From Anarhynchus alexandrinus (Eukaryota; Chordata; Aves; Charadriiformes; Charadriidae): a stretch of 64,000 nucleotides of DNA. This document shows positions 22,839-33,815 of the stretch, piece by piece. The stretch covers positions 270,280-334,279 of the forward strand of contig VUYV01000513.1 in NCBI GenBank assembly GCA_008711295.1. The letters are read 5' to 3'. The first letter of the stretch is position 1. Each line of letters starts with the position of its first letter. The notes below the pieces were generated by a model. The model did no database searches. It had not been told where the DNA came from and saw only the letters and a program-made list of their open reading frames with translations. The position numbers and the translations under genes were made by a program.

Positions 22839-24234
22839 GATATCCTGACAGGTCCTACTCCTCCCTGAAATCCAGGAGAAAAGATGGGCCGGTCACCCAA
22901 TACAATAGAGCTGAGGGAAAGGAAACCACTTTTTCTTCTGCTTTTGATGCTCCCAAGATATGGAGCTGGGAAAAGAGAATAGAAGTGGGTGAATGATGGT
23001 ACAAGGTACATGTGGGTATGGGACTGAGAGCACTGAGAGATATTGGTATCTTAGCCTGGAGTATAGAGCAACTCAACTGAACCCTGTGAAATGTACACCT
23101 AAATTTCACTCAGTTCCTCACCTGAATCACATGAAAAAAAAAAAAAAAAAAAAAAAAAGTGTGTGGTTTTTTCACAGCTCTTGGAGTTGCTAACATAGAA
23201 CCGGACTGGAAATATAACTCAGGTCATCAGCTGTTACATGGAAATCAAAGAGGTTTCTGGAAAAACCAAGCAGATAATCTTTTGCCTGCTGCTGAGAAAA
23301 TCACCCTGTAGCAAACTAAAAAGACTATAACAGGCTGGAATTCAACATTTGGCTGGGCAAAGTAGGGTAGTTTTCTCCCTGCTGTAATTCTGTTGAAATC
23401 AGTGAGTTATACAGCAGATCAATTTGGCCCAGTGTTTTTCAGTAATAAGGCAATGGGTTCCTGCTTAAAAAAACCCCAACAACATACATATTATCTGTAG
23501 TTAAAAGTTTCTCTTAAAAATGGGCTTCCATTCCAGTTGTTTCCTAAGGCAAACCAGAGTCTACAGAAATGTGGTGCACACCTACATCTTATCCCTAAAA
23601 GGAAGAGGCACATTGAGATATACACAGTGCTCATCACCCCCATAGTGTAGATGAAATCTACTGACTCCCCAGGCTGTTTTGGTATTTTAAGCACTAGTAC
23701 ATATGGAGATTGTATAGAAAATGAGATAGTTCATAAATACAAGCACACACTTCCGAACATTTTCCTTTAGGCAGTTACACCCAGTCCATTTGGGATAAGA
23801 CAGAATATCTGTTCTCATGTATTATGTATAAGTTGCACAAATGTGTATATATGGATCATGACAGAAGGTGGATGGGTTTTGCTGACTTGCAATATTTTGT
23901 TGCTCAATGTAGACTGGGTGATTCTTTTCCTTGCTGCTTCACCATGGGGCATGGGCAGCCCTTTAGGGAGAAAAGATAAGGGCACCTTCCCAAAGAGTAT
24001 CTGAAGATGCTGAGCCAGGTGAAATATCCGTGATTCTGGGTGAGGCATGGAAGACAAAGCAGAGGAGACACCAGCCATAAGGAAGCCTGCAGTCCCCACG
24101 GAAAATGGGAAACCACTGAAAAGCCTGGGGAGAAAACAGCTTTGCCAAGCCTCAGAGGAGATGGAAAGCAAGAGTTTTTTCATAGGTCATCCTCATAGTT
24201 TTTTCCAAAATAAATCCTAACATTGAAGATTCAA
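22839..24234. other. Gene-free stretch
   Basis: No gene recognised. It contains a 25-base A run at 23134-23158. No element body precedes the A run in either orientation, so I treat it as simple sequence rather than a SINE tail. Confidence 0.6.
23134..23158. repeat. Poly-A tract, 25 A
   Basis: An uninterrupted homopolymer run. Confidence 0.95.
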
Positions 24235-24530
24235 AGTCTGTCTCTTCTCCCAAGTGACAAACGATAGGACAAGGGGAAATGGCCTCAAGTTGCGCCAGGA
24301 AAGGTTTAGGATGGATATTAGGAAAGACTTCTTCACTGAAAGGGTTATAAAAAATTGGAACAGGCTGCCCAGGGAAGTGGTTGAGTCACCATCCCTGGAG
24401 GTATTTAAAAGACAAGTAGATGTGGTGCTGAGGGCCATGGTTTAGTGGTGGGTTTGGCAGTGTTAGGTTGATGGTTGGACTCAGTGGTCTTAAAGGTCCC
24501 TTCCAACCTAGATGATTCTATGATTCTATG
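24235..24530 (+). mobile_element. CR1 LINE fragment C7 (3' end)
   Basis: Plus-strand 5'-truncated CR1 of the C4/C8 subfamily. The final 63 codons of ORF2 are open (24254-24445), including [20 protein letters not shown] and [19 protein letters not shown], and end at the usual stop. Then comes the 3' UTR and an intact GATTCTATGATTCTATG tail. Confidence 0.95.
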
Positions 24531-27500
24531 TGTCCTTGGTATGCTCTACTTAAGGCTACAGTGAGGGTGGATGCACTTCCAGAGCATTGTACACAAGAGG
24601 ACCCAGTTCTGCCCAGTATACAACAAAGCAGAGTGAGGCCATGGTGGAATGAATACAACGCAGCCCACTTCCCTCAGCATAAGCAGACAGTTTTGCAAGG
24701 GAGCAAGTCTGAGACCAGATCTCTTTCAGCCTCTCAGATTAAGCTTTAGGCATGCACATTAACTGTGCTTTCCAGAGAATAGAGGATAAAATTGCCCTTG
24801 GCAGTTTTCCCTTCTTCTTGCACACCGGGGCAAGCCAAGCCTATAAGCCCACGTATAAACTGCAGAATGATTTGATACATTGCATCTACAGATTAATAAT
24901 GAGTTTTAAGGTTTTTTAATTAATGAGAAATATAATGGGCTCTTTCCTAGCCTAGGTGCTTTGTTTATTATTTTTATAACTGAGGATTTTGTTTCATCTA
25001 CCCAAATTACCCTCTAATTTTCTCAATCTGGTTACTTATAAACATTTGGTCCAGGTTACCGAATGCAATATATCAGGTATCTATTCACTCTACAGACCAG
25101 CCTTCCAGTGGCAAAGATGCAGTGGCCCTCATTCAGAAAGTGTTAACAAATCACTTGGCTCCAGCATCACCATGGATGTCTCAATCTGCTTCTTCCCTTT
25201 TTTTCTAAATGCTTCCGTGTTCCTGTCAATACTATTACTGCCTCTCCACAATAACCATTATGTTCTGTCATGTCAGTTATCCAGAGCACCTGTTAAGCTG
25301 ACCCATCATACAGTGACTCTGAGCCACTTACATCCTATTTTTTTGGCTGGTGACCAAGATGCTCCAATTGATTTTTTTTTTTTTTTTTTTATGAATTCCC
25401 GGCAAGATCAATGCACGACTGAAATTCAGTGCCACACAGCTCTCTTCATCACTGTAATCAGAGAGCTGGCTGCAGCATGCGGGAGACACAAGGGCAGCAA
25501 ACAAAGAATAGGTGGAATAGGAGATAAGGCACATATTATGCTGAAAAATGTTTCCATCAGCCAAATGGCTTTGAGTTTACTACACATCGCTGCCTCCTCC
25601 AAACCAACGCTTTCGCTTCCTACAGGGATTGTATCTCTGTTCATGTACCAAGCAGTTTAATTTCTGTGCTGGTCTGTACCTGTGTAAGGGCTCATCTCAG
25701 TTATCTATATCTGGGGACACAATTTGACTATATATAAGTAGAAACTTGCAGATACGTGATGCAACATAACAAGGTACCTTACACTTTATCTTGATCTCTT
25801 GATAATAGCTCCCTGTTTTTCATCTTTCCAGTAGCTTTACTTCGTCTGTTGTGCTTTGAATCTACCCAAGGTACTGCAGGAGACAGAATCAACACTTTTC
25901 TACCTGATTTAACCAAGTGTCAAAATTGCAAGGAGATGATGATGACACTGGTTATTCCTATGTTAAAAAGATAAACAGGATAAGTATACAGTTTCAAGCA
26001 CTGGTGCATGATCATCCATGCCAGCTAACTGCTGGTGGGCTCCTTGGCACAGTCATGGCTGGTGTCCATGCTCCCAGACCACCCCTGGGATCAGTGAGGG
26101 ATGGCACGGACCAACCCAGTGACAGTTCCTGTTCACTCGAATATGTGGAAAAAGTCACCCCCCTAGAAGAAAGAGTTAAGTCATATGGGTGCGAGCTGCC
26201 CTGTGCTGCTGAACCATCCCTGGCTTATTTTATCTATTAAACCCAGTGCAGATGACTAGTATCAGTCCTGGTTGGCAAACAGTCGCTCACTAGTCTGCTA
26301 GAACTCTCAAATAGAACTAATGACAACCTATAAGTGTGTTTTTCTTTCAGCTTGAGGGCCCAAGGAGCCTTTACCATTCATAACTTTGTTTTCCTCTTGC
26401 ATTTATTCATTCAACTTTCCAAAGAACAGGAACAGCCATATAAATAGATTGATCAGTTTTGAAGAAATTGGAGTACCTCCAGTGCCTTTGAACTACTTTC
26501 AAAACTCACCCCTGCAGGTTTAGGGCTTGAAGAGAGACTGCACAATATCTGATGTTGCGTTTTTTGCAACAAAGGAGGAATATACAAACTGTATTATGTA
26601 TCTTTTAATTGCTCTGTTTTTCTTTTTAAGTAAGAGGTCAGGAATCATAAAATCACCCACATCCCCTTACTGAACGGCCGGCTCCAGGAAAAGTATTCAT
26701 CTGAAGTCCATTGGCTACTGCATGGCTACTAGTTTCCCCCTCAGCAAAATTAGCTACAAAATCAAAGCTTATTTCAAACAACCGATAAGTCAAGCAGGCT
26801 TGTATAAAACAATTTATACCATCTCCTCTGGCACAGCAACAGTATTTTTGGCAAGCTTTCAGTACGCCAGGTATCTGCAGAAACAATCTATGCTGTACTA
26901 TTTGTCACATCATTCCCCACCCTCTGTAACTGTGTTGCTCCAAATTATGTATCAGTAAAACCCTGTTGGGAATTTCCACATTTGCTTTGCTGAAATATTC
27001 CATGTAGATGATAACACAGCCGTTCTTATAACCCTATCTGCTGGTGTTACTAGGAAAATAAATCAGATCAGGTCTATCTCAGAAATAAATCAAGTACATC
27101 AGCTGACACTTACAAACCTTGCTGCTTTCATTAAATGGCAGCAGGCTTTTCATTGCTTTTGCTTATTTTTGTTTCATTTTAAATTTTCTCATAAATGCTC
27201 TATACTTAATGTCTTCCAAATCCATTACTCTCACAGTTCTTTGATACATAGTATATCTCCTCTGCAAAATCATACATGGAGCCCTCGGGTAATATATTTT
27301 TCAGCCTATATCATAATATTCTAATTACTGTCTAATGGCTCTTCCTAGAAAAAAAGAAAACATGAAAAAGTGTAATTAAGCAAGCCATCCTAAGGCCATA
27401 CCAACCCTAGGGGTTAACACAAAAATATTCCCATGTATAGTGGCCTCTTTAAATTATCACCCAATGAGAATTAAAATGTAGCTTTTCAGAGAACTGAAGG

Positions 27501-27872
27501 TCATTAATCCTTGGCTACATGTCAGTTCCCATCATGAAAAAGGAATATAAATAACCATTCCACGGTTTATATTAGATTGCATACTGTATCGATATAAACA
27601 AGATACCTCTCTTCAAATGAAATGATAAATATGCTCATAAGGTTTTCTCTTTAGCACACCTCAGCCTACAACACTTGCACACATCTCACAGAAACGATTT
27701 CCTGACAGATTATTTGGAGTGAAAAATATTAGCTCCAAGCTGTATTAAAGTGTGCCATTAATAGCTGCAGAGCTTTTTCAGTAATCTAATGATTCCAACA
27801 TTTTAAAATTCAATTTTCCAAAACTCTATGTTTGCACTTTTGGGTCGCCCACTTACATAATTTATTATTTTA

Positions 27873-27923
27873 AAATTATGTTTATACACATCAAATTGTC
27901 CATCCATCAAGAGAAAAATGACA
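27873..27923 (+). repeat. 51-bp paralogous segment, copy 1
   Basis: It aligns without gaps to 33765-33815, about 40 of 51 positions identical; both begin AAATTATGTTTAT and end in TGACA. Neither flank aligns clearly. Confidence 0.7.
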
Positions 27924-28062
27924 CGGGGCACTGGGTGCTGTAGTTGAGATTTTTTTAAAGTAAGTGTGTTTCTCTTGTATATGGAAAGTCGTATGAAGAG
28001 TACTAAATCATCTTGTCTCTAGGAACACATATGAACTGTAAACGAATGAGGTAGGCAATTTT

Positions 28063-28120
28063 GCTTAATTAGAATCAATAGTATCATCCTTTAATTAAAC
28101 AATATTGATTGCATTATGCA
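28063..28120. promoter_or_regulatory. Candidate regulatory cluster of AT-rich palindromes
   Basis: Within 58 bp lie CTTAATTAG, then AATCAATA (28073-28080), the palindrome TTTAATTAAA (28090-28099), then TATTGATT (28103-28110), the exact inverse of AATCAATA, and the interrupted palindrome TGCAT-T-ATGCA (28110-28120). AATCAATA resembles the CUT/ONECUT site, TTAATTA a homeodomain site, and TGCAT/ATGCA the POU half-site. These readings are inference from motif shape only; AT-rich DNA makes such matches by chance. Confidence 0.35.
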
Positions 28121-29558
28121 GAGGGCAGCCTTGCAGAGGATGTGTTTTAATGTGATTTCTGTTTGACTTGCAAAAATATGTCAAGGGTCAAATTGAACTT
28201 GTACATGGAATATCCCATTCAAGGAGAGCAATTGCTCTGAATTCAGCCAGGTCCTTTCCATAAAGTGTACATGAGTGGAAATCCAATATTAAATCTTTAC
28301 AAAGAAAACAGAAGTCTTTAACTGAGAAAGATGTGAGCTTTTTTACATTCCTCCTCCAGAGGAACTTCGGAAAAGTACAGCATCCTATTTTTTTCCTCTT
28401 TCCAGTGTCAGGAAGATCAATAGAAGAGTGCATGGATCAGGAACCTCATTGCTTTTGCAACATCTCCTATACACATACAACACATGATTTCATGTCAGTT
28501 CAAGGCATGGTATGATGAGAAAACAAAGTGGTCTCATGTGTCATAATTTTTTTTAAGACCTGAGTGCTGTAGCTCCCAGCTATTATTGATATAAGACTGA
28601 CACACGGTCCCCAATGTTCCCATTTTCCTGTACACAGCCAAAGTGAAAGCAATCTCAGAATTGCAGAGTGCTGAACACTGAAAACATATTAAGCCACCAA
28701 TTAAGTGCTGAAACACACACTGTTTCATGTCAATAACAGTGACAAGAGGAATGCTCTTTAAAAAACAGCTTATGCAACTCCCAGACGTTCCTTTACAGTA
28801 ACCAAGGCATACATCATAAGCAAAGTAAAATAAAAAAATGTAAAAAACTTACAGTATGCCTATCTATGAAGTCCCTGCAGACTGAAATTTAGCTGAGCTG
28901 TCCAACGGGGGGGGAAAAAAAGTATAAGTATATATAAGCACATACCAGGAAATATTCAAACACCAAGGAAAAATTCATGTTTGAACATATGCGGCCACTA
29001 ATCAGTAAGTGCAGGTCTTTGCAGCAGCTACTTGTTTACACAACTGTAGTTATTATTATTAGCCATTACTAGAATTTCAAGGCTGTAAAATTCTACTCAA
29101 GATCAGACTAACATTATTTTAAAAAAAAAAAACAGATAAAAACATATACAAGAGGCAGCCCTGGTTCCCAAAGGCCTTCTGGAAAAGAACTGGAGAAGGA
29201 AAGGAAAAACTGACACAGAGAGATGAAAAGACTCCCAGTCTCACAGCGGATCGCAGATGAAAAGTCTTGCAGCCTTCAAAGTCCCAGTTTAGTGCTCTCA
29301 GACCTGCTCCCCTCCTTTCTTTCTGGCAGCAGGGACTAATACCGCAGATTTTGCTCTGAAAACACAGGTAGTTACACCACCAGCTAAATGTGAACATGTT
29401 CTAGCTTCTCTCATTACAGAGCCCATGTCTTATAACGGACACATACACACACACAAGCACTGACTTTTCCTCTTGGAGCACATCAAGAGTGGGAATCATG
29501 GACATGCAGTGCCGGGAGGCACACAGACCTTTGCATCTATGGAGCACGTGTGGAGGAT

Positions 29559-29582
29559 TTCCATGTGTCAGCACACATGGAA
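29559..29582. repeat. 10-bp perfect hairpin
   Basis: Arms TTCCATGTGT and ACACATGGAA enclose the 4-base loop CAGC. Confidence 0.85.
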
Positions 29583-30552
29583 TTACAAGTGACAGTCTGC
29601 CTGTGCAACCCCCTGCTGCCTTTCCCAGTCCGTCAGCAGAAATGGTAACGCACACGCTCTTCCCGGCTGCAACGTGGCTAAGCGCTCAGGAGCCATAGAA
29701 TGGGCACCCGTTGATGGAAAACGCAAAGGACAGTAGTTACTCCTGTCAATAAGTGGCATAAGGGTGCAACATCAGCAAAATAAAAAGGTGGTATGGGCGT
29801 GATCAACACTCCATCAGCAAAACAGCAAGGGCAGCCGTGTACAAATACCTCTGCTCATTTCCATATATTATATTGATTGGGAGTAACATTCAGGTCAATT
29901 TTTCCTCCAGTCTTTTAAATGAAATTATATATTTATTCAATTGATCACATTCTAAGTAGCCTCCATTTCAAAGCTTCCCTTCCTGGGTTATTTTCCCCCA
30001 GCTATCATTAATACAATGCCAAGGCTAATGAAGCACTCAATAGAATATAAATACTAATGAGGTGTGCTGGACTCACTAGTTAGCAGGCCTGTAGGGGGAA
30101 GAGAATTGAACAGGTGAGTGAAACCATGTAAATGCATAGCTGTTACGCATAGGACAGCTTGGAGGGTGTTTAGGTCTGTTTTTTTAACCCCTTAGTCCTT
30201 CATATTCCTTTTTCTTTAGCTTCAGGTTGTCCACATGAGCCTTTAGGTTGATACGAGCCCAGAAGATTTCTAGGTGAAAAAGCTGTTGCTGAGTTATTTG
30301 CACAGGAAAATAGATGTTGCACTTTTGCCAGTGTAGATAAGTCTCTCCCTACAATGACATGACCTATTTAAGCAGACTCCTCTCTTACGACCAAAAAACT
30401 AAGTATATGGAGAGCTTGCCAACACAATTATGCCCATTAGAGACCAATATTTTCATGCCTCATCCTGTCACACAGGCAAAGCCTTACAGAGTACAGCTGG
30501 TACTTGTGGGAAGCCATCCCTCATGTACTCCTGCCTAATCTCAGCTTGCTTT

Positions 30553-31730
30553 TAGAATCATAGAATCATAGAACGGTTTAGGTTGGAAAAGACCCTTAAG
30601 ATCATTGAGTCCAACCGTAAACCTAACATTGACAAGTCCACCACCAAACCATGTCCCTCAGCACCACATCTACACATCTTTTAAATAACTCCAGGGATGG
30701 TGACTCAACCATTTCCCTGGGCAGCCTGTTCCAATGCTTGACAACTCTTTCTGTGAAGAAATTTTTCCTAATATCCAATCTAAACCTTCCCTGGTGCAAC
30801 TTAAGGCAATTTCCTCTTGTCCTATTGCCTGTTACTTGGGAAAAGAGACCAACCCCTACCTTGCTACAGCCTCCTTTCAGGCAGTTTTAGAGAGCACCTG
30901 TAGGGCAGCCTCCTCTTCTCCAGGCTAAACAACCCCAGTTCCCTCAGCTGCTCCTCAGAAGTCTTGTGCTCCAGACCCCTCACCAGCTTTGTAGTGCTTC
31001 TCTGGACACACTCCATCACCTCAATGTCTTTCTTGTAGTGAGAGACCCAAAACTGAATACAGTGTTTGAGGTAGGGCCTCACCAGTGCCGAGTACAGGGG
31101 GACAATCACTTCCCTAGTCCTGCTGGCCACACTGTTTCTAACACAAGCCAGGATGTTGTTGGCCTTCTTGGCCACCTGGGCACACTGCTGGCTCATATTC
31201 AGCTGGCTGTTGAACAACAACCCCCAGGTCCTTTTCTGCCAGACAGCTTTTCATCCACTCTTCCCCAANCATTTTCCCAATCCTGGCTTTTGCATTCTGC
31301 ATCACGGGCAGTGTGGCTGCAGTCCTTGCCAGTGAAGACTGAGGCAAAAAAGTCATTGAGTACCTCAGCCCTGTCTCTATCCCGGGTAACCAGTTCTTGT
31401 GTTTCCTAAATTGTGTTCACATATGACACAAGTCATCTGTGAACTTACTGAGGGTGCACTTGATCGCCTCATCCAGGTCATTGATATGGATATTAAACAG
31501 AACTGGTCCCAGCACTGAGCCCTGGGGAACACCACTTGTGACCAGCCACCAACTGGATTTAACCACATTCACCACCACTTTTTGGGCCTGACCATCCAGC
31601 CAGTTAAGAGCACTTCCATCCAAGCCATGAGCAGCCAGTTTCTCCAGGAGAATGCTGTGGGAAATGGTGTCAAAGACAGTCCAGGTAAACAACATCCGCA
31701 GCCTTTCCCTCATCCACCAAGTGAGTCACA
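30553..31730 (-). mobile_element. CR1 LINE fragment C8, scrambled, with internal N
   Basis: A minus-strand CR1 region with a clean 3' end at about 30553. The order along the minus strand is wrong for a single element. RT palm (31713-31417) comes first, then the pre-RT linker with AEVLNDFFASVFTGKDC (about 31410-31270), then the N at 31269, then the post-RT region with [10 protein letters not shown] and the C-terminal blocks (31260-30864). The linker should precede the palm. Either two CR1 copies abut here or the N marks a misjoin. Confidence 0.9.
31417..31713 (-). pseudogene. CR1 reverse transcriptase palm, piece
   Basis: A 98-codon open stretch encodes the RT palm: [32 protein letters not shown], the block [16 protein letters not shown] and [15 protein letters not shown]. 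The catalytic FADD box reads FTDD, with the Asp pair kept. The frame ends just after the box, where the sequence switches to a pre-RT segment. The preceding fingers and following thumb are absent, so it cannot work. Confidence 0.85.
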
Positions 31731-33472
31731 AGTGAAGAAAGATCTTGTGGCTCTGCAAGACCCAAACACAAAGAAGTGCCCTGGCAGAGGTTCAAAGTGG
31801 CTTTTAGTTCCCTGTGTGGCAGTTGTCAGAGAAAAAATTAGTCCCTGCACACACCCTTCACTGGTTACAAAAAAAGAAACCACCAGCAAAAAGCAATCTG
31901 AAAAAGTCCAATTAGACAAATAAGGTAACATTATGTCTCTGTAATGAATGTGATTTAAGTTAACATATTTCCCTTTGGCTCTTACCTCACCAGTGCCCTA
32001 CAAATGACCAGTGATCTCCTCTAGGCAGGAGAAGTGTTAACTAACAGCCAAGTAGCAGCACCTTTTGAAGACAGGATCACATGTAAGATAATCATGACTG
32101 ACTGCCGATATCTTAGATACACTGATTTGTCAATGCATGTATTTTACCTAATAATGAGGAACATATCTCAGTGATTAGACTTAAGTATGGAATATCATTT
32201 TTAACTTTTCTCTGGCACAGATGTAGGCCAGGCTCCAATTTCTCTGTACTCAAGGCTCAATATTTCACTGTACCACAGTTTCTCAGCTGTTACTGTAATA
32301 ACCCTGCCTTCTTCTCACTAATTTTCAGCCTGGATTAGCATACTAGGTGTACCTGTACAAAATCTGGCATGAGGTTGAGGTTTCAACCTAGAACTGAAGG
32401 TAATATTGTAAAGTTAGACTTCAAAATGGCCATGGAGAACAAGCAAATAAATCTGTGGGTTGGATGATAACGTGTGTTTCCTCCCCCCACCTCTCCTGTG
32501 TTAGTCCAATTCTACTCATGGGAAAGAGATTAGAAAGGTGTGCAGGGTTCTCATGAATGGTTTCCCAGCAGAGGAAACTCTCAAGAAAAACATGAGTAAG
32601 GTATTTTCTGTGCTCTAAGCCAACATTGGTATAATGACCCTATCATATAACACAAACGAGTGAATTAATTCCCTGCTTTGCCTATAAAAACATTTGTTCT
32701 CTCTCAGGTTCTTTGGCAAGAACCATGAACCAGGGCCCCCCAAAAATCCTACTCTCCCCCTAAAAAAGCCAAACCTCAAAAGTTGTCAGTCTCAGTCACC
32801 ATAACATCTCCTTTTATTAATAGAGCCTTGACATGGAAGAGTTTTCTGGCCAGGCATTTTTCACACCCCAATAGGCTCAAATAAAAAATTATTGCCAGCA
32901 CAATAATTTAAATGTAAGATGTAACACTACAGCACTTGCCTAGCTTGATTTTTTAATGTCAACTCCAATGTGTCTGACACATGCAAGACATAAATGAATA
33001 TCCTTATTTCTTTGGAATTAAAGGTTCCCTGACAGCTCACAGTATGGAGCATACGGCACTCCCGATGGGTCGTTATTGTGGACTGGCATTATTTTCACCT
33101 CCTTCATTCCTCCCCAGCCAGCTTTACTAGTGGGAGCCAAAAGACTCTCCCCACTAACCTCAAGGGCAATTGTCTCAAAATATTTAATATAAACCAGTCT
33201 ATGCTATATTTGCTAATTGCATTTGTCAATCTCCCTTGCCAAAATTTTCTCAAGTAGCAGAACCATTGGCAATGAACATGGAGATCTACGTATTTGGGTA
33301 GAGGGAATGTTTTTACTGTGCATGAGCTAAGGGTTATAAACGATAAATGATTCCTCATTTCAGAGTTGGTCCATAGAGATGCCTCAGCCCACACAGTGTC
33401 AAAATTGGCACCTTTCTCGTTTTTAAAATAACTTTTTTTGATGTATTTCTACTTGGCTTCTTTCTCCGCCTC

Positions 33473-33802
33473 CTAATCTCTTTGTTCAGTATTTCCTCGC
33501 AACACGGAGTCATCACACCATTCATCTGCATCAATCTGTCTGCTGCTCACAGACTTTGCTGGGTCTGCCTCATCAAGTGCAGTCACTAAATTCATATCTT
33601 TTTTCAAGTCAGTAATTGCCTTCAGCTTCACGCTGTCATTTTTGCTTGTTTTGATGTCTATTAGATTTTGGTCTACTGTTTCAGAAGTCTGTGCTGGGTT
33701 TCTTAAGTCGCATAAACTCCAGGTCTGACGGTGATTTACTGTCCCATCTTGTTTGAAGCTGTTGAAATTATGTTTATGCACATACAATTCACTGCTCATC
33801 AT
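33473..33802 (-). CDS. Unrecognised 109-codon ORF, weak coding candidate
   Basis: I do not recognise this protein. It is the non-repeat ORF in the window with the most protein-like composition: rich in Asp, Lys, Ser, Glu and Asn, poor in Cys and with no membrane segment. A central stretch, KNDSVKLKAITDLKKDMN, could form a charged helix, and the C-terminus (DADEWCDDSVLRGNTEQRD) is acidic. It begins with two Met codons and ends in TAG. A possible splice acceptor (TTTCAACAG) lies inside the N-terminal part, so it could instead be a last exon. The first 14 codons or so overlap the 51-bp segment shared with 27873-27923, where the matching sequence is not open; that argues that this end is not coding. 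No neighbouring exon was identified. Confidence 0.2.
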   Translation of the reverse strand: MMSSELYVHKHNFNSFKQDGTVNHRQTWSLCDLRNPAQTSETVDQNLIDIKTSKNDSVKLKAITDLKKDMNLVTALDEADPAKSVSSRQIDADEWCDDSVLRGNTEQRD

Positions 33803-33815
33803 GAGAAAAGTGACA
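33765..33815 (+). repeat. 51-bp paralogous segment, copy 2
   Basis: Ungapped counterpart of 27873-27923, on the same strand 5.9 kb away. It overlaps the start of the 109-codon minus-strand ORF. Confidence 0.7.

Larger units (their letters stand above)
24531..30552. other. Gene-free AT-rich stretch of 6 kb
   Basis: No gene or mobile element recognised. It includes a 19-T run (25372-25390), which creates a poly-Phe segment in a misleading 223-codon frame at 24989-25660. It also holds the inverted-motif cluster at 28063-28120, a 51-bp segment matching 33765-33815, and a hairpin at 29559-29582. Confidence 0.55.

Noticed and set aside
23134..23158. Poly-A run as a possible SINE or processed-pseudogene tail
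   Set aside because: No element body, coding remnant or flanking duplication was found beside it.
24989..25660. 223-codon open frame, the longest in the window
   Set aside because: It contains a run of Phe caused by a 19-T homopolymer, has no domain or motif, and its composition is that of translated AT-rich noncoding DNA.
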